Below are positions 15,346-21,527 of a stretch of 64,000 bases of DNA, in pieces. The notes below the pieces were generated by a model. That model had not been told where the DNA came from, made no database searches, and saw nothing but the letters and a program-made list of their open reading frames with translations. Origin of the DNA: an uncultured Latescibacterota bacterium (GTDB taxonomy: Bacteria; Latescibacterota; UBA2968). Both the position numbers and the translations under genes were made by a program. Every line of letters starts with the position of its first letter. The stretch's first letter is position 1. The stretch spans positions 2,279,339 to 2,343,338 of the forward strand of contig OX638329.1 of assembly GCA_951812755.1 (NCBI GenBank), given 5' to 3'.

Positions 15346-15732
15346 TTATATATCGCCTTGGACAAAGCCATGAGCAGCCTTTAGCAGAACGGCCGGTAGC
15401 CGCTTAAGTTCTTCATTGTCAACCTCGAAGCCACCGGATTCCAAAGCGGTAACACCGAGCAATGGTTCCGCTCCTTCTTCTCCGTACACAATAGTCCCAC
15501 CGACGATTTCTCCCTCGAATTCGATTTCGGCGATGGTTATATCCATGGCCACAGGATTTCCGTCTGCAAGTACGTAATCGCGACTACCCCTCGGTTCAAG
15601 TCCAATTTCTTCAAGACGCACCCTCGGCACGAGCGAGTCGAACGCGCCAGTATCGACTAAAAATTTGCCGGTCCAGCTGCGTTGTCGGTCCGCGGGATTG
15701 CGGATCGTTACATCAACATAAGTCGCGACCAT
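15346..15732 (-). CDS. Retropepsin-like clan AA aspartic protease
   Basis: A 128-residue protein with FLVDTGAFDSLVP near residues 27-39, the D-T-G active-site loop of single-domain retropepsin-like proteases, and a second hydrophobic strand pair (EPLLGVTALESGGFEVD) that gives the ILG-like element of the fold. It would act as a homodimer in the cytoplasm. I chose the ATG at 15732 because AGGAG stands eight bases before it and the domain begins right there; the open frame extends to 15942 but without a ribosome site. It is followed directly by the 37-residue membrane peptide. Confidence 0.75.
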   Translation of the reverse strand: MVATYVDVTIRNPADRQRSWTGKFLVDTGAFDSLVPRVRLEEIGLEPRGSRDYVLADGNPVAMDITIAEIEFEGEIVGGTIVYGEEGAEPLLGVTALESGGFEVDNEELKRLPAVLLKAAHGFVQGDI

Positions 15733-16092
15733 GGCGATTCTCCTATTGGGTTGGTTGCGGACAGCGTCTATCTGAAGGTATAGGACAAAATTGAGTCTGT
15801 CTAGTGCATCTCGGCAAAAGAATCTGGTCATATCAATTTTACTTGCGATTGTCATTGCGGCACGCTTAAAGCCGCAATCCAGACGGTTTTGCTGTTCACT
15901 TCTATATGGGGCATTACTTACGCCACGATGCACTAGTACCACCGAGCAAAATAAGAATATGGTAAAACGGACCGCAATGCAAGGTCCGATTCTTGTTCTA
16001 TTGGAATACCTCTGTAGAGGAAGTAATGTTGACGATTCAAGGCTTGTTATAATGGTTCAATCCTTGTTCTGACTAAAAAAAATATGTCACCA

Positions 16093-16223
16093 GTGACACG
16101 GCGGGACTCGAACCCGCACCGAAGAGCGGCGAGCTAAACCCCGCCCGCCACCCCTTGCCCTGCCCGCGCTGGACAGGTCCAGCGCGCTGGTGCCTCTCGG
16201 TCAGCCAGTTGGGCCACATGGCA
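16093..16223 (-). ncRNA. tRNA-like element 1 (oversized)
   Basis: On the minus strand: an acceptor-like pair (TGCCATG with CGTGTCA, six of seven pair), a D-arm-like GTGGCCCAACTGG segment, and a perfect T-arm GCGGGTTCGAGTCCCGC. The length is about 131 bases, 40-55 more than a normal tRNA, because the anticodon region is replaced by GC-rich sequence that includes a perfect 10-bp hairpin (CGCGCTGGAC with GTCCAGCGCG). The acceptor pairing continues outward to 14 positions with one mismatch, and a T-run follows at the 3' side. I cannot assign an anticodon. It may be a decayed or insert-bearing tRNA gene, or an RNA that only mimics tRNA. Confidence 0.5.
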
Positions 16224-16295
16224 CTGATGAGATAACCAATATAGGGGTTTTTGAAGTTTCAACCCTTGTTTTGGTGGAACGTCCTTATGAGTTTG

Positions 16296-16478
16296 GCAGG
16301 CGATATACCCCTCTATGATCGTGACGGGACTCGAACCCGCTACACGCATCCGGCCTCCAGGGACGGGTACAAATACGCACCAACAGGTGTCGCATCCAGC
16401 CCCTCAATTGGTGAAACCGGGTGCTGCTCTACCAGGTTGAGCTACACCGACCATAAAAAGGGAGAGTATATCGCCTGC
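16296..16478. repeat. 13-bp inverted repeat bracketing tRNA-like element 2
   Basis: GCAGGCGATATAC at 16296-16308 and its exact reverse complement at 16466-16478. The right arm overlaps the probable -10 box of the tRNA-like element. In a read-through RNA the arms would close a long outer stem; in DNA they could mark an inserted cassette. Confidence 0.7.
16316..16452 (-). ncRNA. tRNA-like element 2 (oversized, flanked by inverted repeat)
   Basis: On the minus strand: an acceptor-like stem (GGTCGGTG with CACGATC, one bulge), a normal-looking D-arm GTAGCTCAACCTGGTAGAGC, a GCACC/GGTGC stem in the anticodon-arm position enclosing a 38-base loop, a long variable region, and the T-arm GCGGGTTCGAGTCCCGT. 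The length is about 137 bases. A TTTCACC stretch in the loop resembles a Glu-type anticodon loop, but its stem does not pair as it should. Outside the acceptor stem a 13-bp inverted repeat brackets the whole element (16296-16308 and 16466-16478). I call it tRNA-like, not a tRNA gene. Confidence 0.5.
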
Positions 16479-16492
16479 AAAAAGAGACAAAA
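16465..16492 (-). promoter_or_regulatory. Possible promoter of tRNA-like element 2
   Basis: On the minus strand TATACT (16465-16470) lies about 12 bases before the 5' end of the element, with a poor -35 (TTTTGT, 16487-16492) 16 bases further up. The -10 match is good, the -35 match weak. Confidence 0.4.
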
Positions 16493-16579
16493 CGCAACCC
16501 AAAACGGTTTCAATCCTTGTTCTGATGGAAGTACTGATTTAGGGCACGGCTCATCAGTCTGTCAGCATTAGACAGAGAC

Positions 16580-18236
16580 GTTTCAATCCTTGTTCTGTTG
16601 GCAATAGTTCGGACACTTTTTGTAAGTTACGTATTTACAATAGTTTACAGAAGTGTCTATAAATTTCATAAATTATTGTAAATTAAGGATTTATGGATTA
16701 TAAAGGTCCAAATTTTGAAAAACTGTCCGAAGTGTTGGTTGGAATACCTCTGAGAATTACACGGATGTTGATTTTGTCGCGGCCGTAAACGGTTTCAATC
16801 CTTGTTCTGTTGGAATACCTCTGAGAATAGCCTTTTCCCGAGCAGGAGCAAGAAAGTCCGGGAGAGTTTCAATCCTTGTTCTGTTGGAATACCTCTGAGA
16901 ATATCACGGCTTCAGGCATTGCAAGACCGGCTCCTACGTTTCAATCCTTGTTCTGTTGGAATACCTCTGAGAATTACCGACTATAGCGCATCTAAGACGT
17001 ACTACTTCTAGTTTCAATCCTTGTTCTGTTGGAATACCTCTGAGAATACAGAAGCATCTTCGATGGTGTATCCCTTATATGGCAGTTTCAATCCTTGTTC
17101 TGTTGGAATACCTCTGAGAATGACCACATCTGCTCCACAGCATTCATTCGTCACCTCCGTTTCAATCCTTGTTCTGTTGGAATACCTCTGAGAATATCAT
17201 TTTTCGCCCCTTTCGTGTACTCGAGTATTCCGTTTCAATCCTTGTTCTGGTGGAATATCCTTCTGAATGTGGCTTGTGCTCAGGGTGTTAAACCGCGTCT
17301 CAGGTCGTTTCAATCCTTGTTCTGGTGGAATATCCTTCTGAATGTGGCTTACAAGCTGCACAGCCGCGTTATTTTTTTATGGGTTTCAATCCTTGTTCTG
17401 GTGGAATATCCTTCTGAATAAGACCAAACCGAATATATGATCGAACTCATCTTACCCACGTGTTTCAATCCTTGTTCTGGTGGAATATCCTTCTGAATGC
17501 GGACGCGCTGCCGCAGACTATTCGCCACACAAGGCGTTTCAATCCTTGTTCTGGTGGAATATCCTTCTGAATCTCACCGCCGCGATTTTAGAAGTTGTCT
17601 CCAAAGAAGGTTTCAATCCTTGTTCTGGTGGAATATCCTTCTGAATTATATCGGGGATGTTGAGCAATGGGGCCAACATTTGTTTCAATCCTTGTTCTGG
17701 TGGAATATCCTTCTGAATTAAAGTCTCCCGGCTGGTTCACACACAACCACAGGCGGTTTCAATCCTTGTTCTGGTGGAATATCCTTCTGAATTTAGATGC
17801 AGGGATATTTATTAACACGCCACGCCTACGGTTTCAATCCTTGTTCTGGTGGAATATCCTTCTGAATGTGGTCGCACGTATATTGGAAGTGCATACAGAC
17901 CCTGGTTTCAATCCTTGTTCTGGTGGAATATCCTTCTGAATCTTGTGATAGTCCGTAATTGCACCATCCCAATCAATGTTTCAATCCTTGTTCTGGTGGA
18001 ATATCCTTCTGAATGGAATCGCTGATTAAAGTGTACCCCGACCTTGACAGTTGTTTCAATCCTTGTTCTGGTGGAATATCCTTCTGAATGAGATGGGCTT
18101 GCGCTTTTTGAAGGGGGCAACACATGGGTTTCAATCCTTGTTCTGGTGGAATATCCTTCTGAATGCCAATATGAAGATGCACCGCTGTTGTTGTCGATTG
18201 TTTCAATCCTTGTTCTGGTGGAATATCCTTCTGAAT
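16580..18236 (-). CRISPR. Type I-B CRISPR array, 21 repeats in two versions
   Basis: Twenty intact 37-bp repeats (first at 16792-16828, last at 18200-18236) plus one old repeat (16580-16757) split by a MITE. All begin, as written on the plus strand, with GTTTCAATCCTTGTTCTG. Spacers are mostly 34-37 bp. Two repeat versions exist: the first seven (16580 to 17195) continue TTGGAATACCTCTGAGAAT; the remaining fourteen (17232 on) continue GTGGAATATCCTTCTGAAT. The reverse complement ends ATTGAAAC, the usual crRNA 5' handle, so transcription runs on the minus strand, from the leader beside cas4 toward lower coordinates. Version two is thus the newer, leader-proximal form. No spacer match inside this window was noticed by eye. 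Confidence 0.97.
16602..16737. mobile_element. MITE-like element inserted in a CRISPR repeat
   Basis: A 136-bp AT-rich element whose ends are CAATAGTTCGGACACTTTTT and, read inward from the right end, CAACACTTCGGACAGTTTTTC; 17 of the first 20 positions pair. GTTGG is present on both sides (16597-16601 and 16738-16742), and removing one copy plus the element restores a perfect 37-bp version-one repeat. The ends match those of the element at 3369-3563. No coding capacity. Confidence 0.85.
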
Positions 18237-18407
18237 CGCATTTTATGTATATCGTTTGAAACGACAACAGGTTACGCGAATTGACTGACGGACAAAATCT
18301 CGATTTGATACACCTTTTTCACTTCTAAACACAGACATTTTGCTCTCCTTTGCAGAATGGAATTTTTCCAACATCTTGATTTTCAATGGATTACGCCATT
18401 GTTGTTT
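18237..18407 (-). promoter_or_regulatory. CRISPR leader region
   Basis: About 170 bp between the cas4 stop and the newest repeat, AT-rich, without a supportable gene. Its position next to the last version-two repeat and the adaptation genes makes it the leader where the array promoter and integration signals should lie. I see no single clear promoter by eye. Confidence 0.6.
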
Positions 18408-19004
18408 TTATACACAAATATTTTTGTAGCAACAGTCGCCACACTTGGCGCGGTGAGGTGTCTTTTTGGGCAGTCGCCCGGTTTGAATAATGTCGAGAAT
18501 TTCAGCCACAATTTGTTGTGCGGTAATTTCTTCTGCCTCTCCAATCGGGACTTCTGCCAGGCGACTTCCACTGCGAATGTAGGCAATATATCCACGGGTC
18601 ACGGGCTTTTGATAGGCTTCGCGGGCCAGTAGCCCGTAGAGTATAATTTGGATGCGATGGGTTTTGAAAGCGTGTTCGCGATAGGGTGAATATTTGTAAT
18701 CCAGAGGCGCGAGACTGCCATCTTCCAAAGTCAAGACTTCATCTACAACTCCGCGCACGCCGAGGCCGGGCGATGCCAGATACACATTGAGATCGCGGTC
18801 AACAACGCCGATTTTCTTGCGCAAGTAAAATCGGTTTTCTGTTTCGCGGCGTTTGTGGACTTCGCGGCCTTTGAGCACTTTGAAGCGGCGGTCTTCAAAC
18901 TGCGGGATGTTGAGCACATTCATGTAGTAGGTGAAGCGCGGACAGTAGATATGCTCAATTACCTCTGACGGCGTGATCATGGTGGTTGTTTCGGTATCGC
19001 TCAC
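18408..19004 (-). CDS. cas4: Cas4 family adaptation nuclease
   Basis: A 198-residue Cas4: an N-terminal single Cys in HIYCPRFTYY, RecB-type nuclease residues including GVRGVVDEV and APLDYKYSPYREHAFKTHRIQIILYGLLA, and a C-terminal Cys set CGDCCYKNICV that with the first Cys holds a 4Fe-4S cluster. It trims prespacers and helps select PAM and orientation together with Cas1-Cas2. The start is GTG overlapping the cas2 stop (GTGA), so the two are translationally coupled. Placement after cas2, next to the leader, is unusual: in type I-B loci cas4 usually precedes cas1. Confidence 0.92.
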   Translation of the reverse strand: MSDTETTTMITPSEVIEHIYCPRFTYYMNVLNIPQFEDRRFKVLKGREVHKRRETENRFYLRKKIGVVDRDLNVYLASPGLGVRGVVDEVLTLEDGSLAPLDYKYSPYREHAFKTHRIQIILYGLLAREAYQKPVTRGYIAYIRSGSRLAEVPIGEAEEITAQQIVAEILDIIQTGRLPKKTPHRAKCGDCCYKNICV

Positions 19005-19306
19005 AAGAACATGCTCCTCACATCATCAGTAACCAGCTTTTCGTCAAATGCCTGGCCTTGCAGGATCACTTTGCGAAAGTCCATCGCGCACATGGGAAAG
19101 ATGTACACGCTGTCGGTTTCTTCATCGATCTGGTCTTCAATACGCATTGAAAGCTCGTCCAGACGATTGTGTTTGACCGTGCCGAGAAAGACGGATTTTT
19201 GAACGCGATAGAGGCCAGCTTCTTTACAGGCTTTGACCACATGTCGGCGATTTTTGTCATTGGAGATGTCGTAGAGTATCCAGGTAAGTGATTCATCGGA
19301 TTTCAT
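19001..19306 (-). CDS. cas2: Cas2 adaptation protein
   Basis: A 101-residue ferredoxin-like protein, WILYDISNDKNRRHVVKACK at the N-terminus with the conserved Asp after the first strand, then GLYRVQKSVFLG and a C-terminal VYIFPM strand. It forms the Cas1-Cas2 integrase core. I chose the ATG at 19306 because it is preceded by AAAGGA and gives the family's usual N-terminus; the frame is open 21 codons further. It lies four bases downstream of cas1 and overlaps cas4. Confidence 0.93.
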   Translation of the reverse strand: MKSDESLTWILYDISNDKNRRHVVKACKEAGLYRVQKSVFLGTVKHNRLDELSMRIEDQIDEETDSVYIFPMCAMDFRKVILQGQAFDEKLVTDDVRSMFL

Positions 19307-19310
19307 GAGA

Positions 19311-20327
19311 TCATTCCTTTGTGTTTGAGTCTTGTTCGAGCAGATCATTGGCGATGCGGTGCAGGTCAAATTGGATGCTGTCTCGCCGCGTGATGTTGCG
19401 CCCTCGATAGCGGATGGCTGTGTCGAGATAATCGGTAAATGTTTCGATAAGTACGGCTTTGCCCTCTTTGTTCAGGGTAAGGCCGTTGCTCAATTTGTCG
19501 AATTGACCTTGTTTGATTTTTCGTGCGGAGAAGAGGCCGATAACGGTTTCGTCGGCCCAGATGCGATATTGTTCGATGAGGTCAAAAACAAGTGATGGCT
19601 TGTTGTAGTGGTCGGTGTGAATAAAACCGATATAGGGATCGAGTCCCGAGAGTAAACAGGCGCGTTCAACGATGCCGTAGAGCATGCCATACGAGTAATT
19701 GAGTAAACAGTTGAAAGGGTCTTGGGCCGGGTTGCGGCTGCGCCCTTCAAAGCGGTAGTGGACGGGTAAAAGCAGGGATACGGCCTCCCAATAGGTGCGC
19801 CCAGCTCGACCTTCCAGACCGAGCAAGCTCTGGCGCATGGTGTCGATGCTAATTGACTCCGTATCGTCACAGGCATTGCCCGCGAGGTCCTGCGTTTGCT
19901 CTTTGAGAGTTTTGAGACTGCCGATGGCCTCAGTAAGCGGTGCTGAAAGCCGTGTGCGTCTGTCGCGCATGCGCGTGAGCAATGCAATCTGATTGTCGAA
20001 TTTGCGCCCGATCCAGCCGAGGGCGAGTTGTACGCCGAGGTCGGTTTGTGCCACTGCGAGTTGTAAGCGGCGAATGGCTGTTGTAGAACCCGGTCGTCCG
20101 TGCCACACGCGACCAAAGGGATCGCCGTATTTGTCGAGAAAGAGGATGTCGATATTTTTCTCTACAGCCAGTTGCACCGCATCCGACGAAAACGCCGCAC
20201 CAGTTGAGATGAGAATAGAACGCACCTTGCGAGCGGAAATTTCAGTCGATTGATCCTTTACCTTGACCTGAAACAATTCCCCTCGCCGACTCAAATATGC
20301 GCCATAGGTGTTGAGTACAAGTTGCAA
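19311..20327 (-). CDS. cas1: Cas1 integrase
   Basis: A Cas1 of about 338 residues, the metal-dependent integrase that inserts new spacers at the leader end. Seen: NTYGAYLSRRGELF at the start, DILFLDKYGDPFGRVW, the catalytic region GRAGRTYWEAV (Glu), YSYGMLYGIVERA, and FIHTDHYNKPSLVFDLIEQYR with the active-site His and Asp. I favour the TTG at 20327, six bases after AGGAG; a GTG ten codons upstream also gives an open frame. The 5' end of this gene is duplicated at 21461-21516, beyond the inserted DUF3800 gene. Confidence 0.93.
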   Translation of the reverse strand: MQLVLNTYGAYLSRRGELFQVKVKDQSTEISARKVRSILISTGAAFSSDAVQLAVEKNIDILFLDKYGDPFGRVWHGRPGSTTAIRRLQLAVAQTDLGVQLALGWIGRKFDNQIALLTRMRDRRTRLSAPLTEAIGSLKTLKEQTQDLAGNACDDTESISIDTMRQSLLGLEGRAGRTYWEAVSLLLPVHYRFEGRSRNPAQDPFNCLLNYSYGMLYGIVERACLLSGLDPYIGFIHTDHYNKPSLVFDLIEQYRIWADETVIGLFSARKIKQGQFDKLSNGLTLNKEGKAVLIETFTDYLDTAIRYRGRNITRRDSIQFDLHRIANDLLEQDSNTKE

Positions 20328-20411
20328 AATGTTCTCCTGGAGATGATACTGAAGCACACCTGTTTATCACAAGCGTTCACAAAACAAATTTGATGGTATA
20401 GAACTTGAAAC

Positions 20412-20439
20412 TTGACATTTTTATGGTATTGGTTATAAT
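20412..20439 (+). promoter_or_regulatory. Near-consensus promoter for a plus-strand small RNA
   Basis: TTGACA, a 16-base gap, TATAAT: both hexamers are perfect, only the spacing is one short of ideal. It points away from cas1, toward the folded RNA at 20446-20566. It is the best promoter match I noticed in the window. Confidence 0.75.
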
Positions 20440-20445
20440 AGAATT

Positions 20446-20566
20446 GCCAGCGGACGAAATTCGGCTCCATAGCCGTGTGATTGCCGGGCTGCGGTTCGCG
20501 CAATCCTATATCCCTGGCTTTTTTTCATTTTCTCGCCACGCCAAAGCCGCTGTATTGAGCGGCTTT
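20446..20566 (+). ncRNA. Structured small RNA converging on the DUF3800 gene
   Basis: The predicted start, seven bases after TATAAT, begins GCCAG, which pairs with CTGGC at 20514-20518 to close the fold. Inside are a CGGCT/AGCCG hairpin (20462-20475) and a GATTGC/GCAATC stem (20479-20505) with a GGTTCG-containing tip. Seven T follow the closing stem (20519-20525), and a second, stronger terminator ends at 20567, so products of about 80 and 121 bases are possible. It runs antisense to the last 60 bases of the DUF3800 gene. Structured RNAs named DUF3800 motifs are known near genes of this family; whether this one fits a known model is untested. Confidence 0.65.
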
Positions 20567-21369
20567 TTTTGTGTGTAATACATACCATAACCTGCCTCAC
20601 GTCTGTCATCGATATCGTGTACGATCCGAAAAGCCCGCCACAGATACTTCACATACCGATCTTCGCCGCGCTCATAAAGCCTTTGTAAAGCCCAGGTGAA
20701 ATAATCCACAGCTTGTAAACCGCCTTGCTCTTGCGGGGTTGACACAGATACTTTTAAGGACGCATCACCTATCGCGTTCTGTTGTTTAGCAAAACGGTCC
20801 CGGGCAGTTTCGAGTGCCTGACGCAAGGCAGCAGTGCGGTTTGATCGACCTCGTTTTGAAAAGATAATATGATATCTGCTGTTCTGATGTAGTCTTTCTT
20901 TGAACAGACGCCCTATCAGATAATCGTAAAGTTCATTGGGGTGATAACGATAGGCAGGAGCGCTTTCATTGCGTTGGCGAACATAGTCCAGTACGCGCCA
21001 CTTGTCAGCAACCACAGCAAAGAAGCGCAATTCTTCAGTATCGCGTAAAATCCGGAAAACATCTCGTCGCACTTCGGGCAAATCGTCTTTGGCATGAAAG
21101 GCAAGAGCTGTTTTTCGAGCCTTTGTCTGCATGGACGGCACATCTTTGAAATATGAATCGTTCACCAGCCGCCCCCTCATGTTGTCTAAGGCATGGTGTA
21201 ATGTGACTGGATCAGGCACATCTAACAGGCCGAGTATAAAAAAGCGAGAACACCCTGATGAGCCGATCAGTACCTTTCCTTTGCTGGAGAACAACGTGCT
21301 ATCTCCGCCTTCATCTATAAAATAATAACGGATTGAGGTCTGTTTCTTTTGCAACGGTTTATTCTCCAT
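20506..21369 (-). CDS. DUF3800 protein inserted in the cas operon
   Basis: A 287-residue protein with the DUF3800 marks: YYFIDEGGDSTLF at residues 15-27 (the first acidic pair), a middle NELYDYLIGRLFKERLHQNSR helix, and LQAVDYFTWALQRLYERGEDRY near 215-237 with the conserved Asp. The family is thought to have an RNase H-like fold, and its function is unknown. It separates cas3 from cas1, on the same strand, with a remnant of a second cas1 5' end on its upstream side. It is therefore a later insertion, not a known Cas protein. A folded plus-strand RNA with its own promoter faces its 3' end. Confidence 0.82.
   Translation of the reverse strand: MENKPLQKKQTSIRYYFIDEGGDSTLFSSKGKVLIGSSGCSRFFILGLLDVPDPVTLHHALDNMRGRLVNDSYFKDVPSMQTKARKTALAFHAKDDLPEVRRDVFRILRDTEELRFFAVVADKWRVLDYVRQRNESAPAYRYHPNELYDYLIGRLFKERLHQNSRYHIIFSKRGRSNRTAALRQALETARDRFAKQQNAIGDASLKVSVSTPQEQGGLQAVDYFTWALQRLYERGEDRYVKYLWRAFRIVHDIDDRREAGYGMYYTQKKPLNTAALAWRENEKKPGI
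20539..20567 (+). terminator. Intrinsic terminator of the small RNA
   Basis: AAAGCCGCT, loop GTATTG, AGCGGCTTTTTTT: a seven base-pair GC-rich stem followed by seven T on the plus strand. It lies inside the 3' end of the DUF3800 coding region, so that protein sequence carries a terminator meant for the opposite strand. Confidence 0.85.
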
Positions 21370-21460
21370 AAAACGCTCTGTTCAGTGCTTTATCTTCCTC
21401 GCTGACGCCAAAGTTCTCGCAGTCAATTTTCTCTACACTTTGATCAGAAATAATACTCCC

Positions 21461-21516
21461 TGCCGACTTCTAATACGCGCCATAAGTGTTGAGCACGAGT
21501 GGCAAAATGTTCTCCC
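21461..21516 (-). pseudogene. cas1: Duplicate fragment of the cas1 5' end
   Basis: The 55 bases before cas3's end match the first codons and ribosome site of cas1 (compare 20286-20340) at roughly 80-85 percent by eye. Read on the minus strand it gives GGGAGAACATT, a TTG start and the peptide LPLVLNTYGAY, then a stop. The intact gene reads LQLVLNTYGAYL. The two copies flank the DUF3800 and RNA unit as direct repeats. The rest of the 21370-21527 gap holds nothing I can name. Confidence 0.75.
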
Positions 21517-21527
21517 ACGATATTTCG

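Larger units (their letters stand above)
15987..16543 (-). CRISPR. Decayed leader-distal end of the CRISPR array
   Basis: Four degenerate copies or fragments of the array repeat in the array's orientation: 15987-16023 (about 29 of 37 match the old repeat version), 16054-16073 (first half only), 16254-16290 (full length with several changes), and 16507-16543 (first 24 bases good, rest lost). The 16507 copy is exactly one repeat-spacer unit (73 bp) from the next repeat at 16580. The two larger intervals, of 180 and 216 bp, hold the two tRNA-like elements. Degeneracy rises with distance from the leader, as expected for the oldest end of an array. Confidence 0.7.

Noticed and set aside
15346-15942. 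Longer start for the retropepsin-like protein
   Set aside because: The extra 70 codons lack a ribosome site and domain, while the ATG at 15732 has AGGAG at proper distance.
16030-16052. Promoter TTGACG...TATAAT in a degenerate spacer
   Set aside because: The gap between the hexamers is 13 bases, too short for a working sigma-70-type promoter.
16093-16452. Two ordinary tRNA genes
   Set aside because: The T-arms are perfect, but the lengths of 131 and 137 bases, unpaired anticodon regions and acceptor faults do not fit a normal tRNA; reported as tRNA-like instead.
16802-18284. Open frames through the CRISPR array giving repeated QSLFWWNILLN-like or PEQGLK-like peptides
   Set aside because: They are translations of the CRISPR repeats, not proteins.
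20506-21369. DUF3800 gene as a new Cas protein
   Set aside because: It is flanked by a duplicated cas1 piece and belongs to a family found in many unrelated places, so insertion is the simpler reading.
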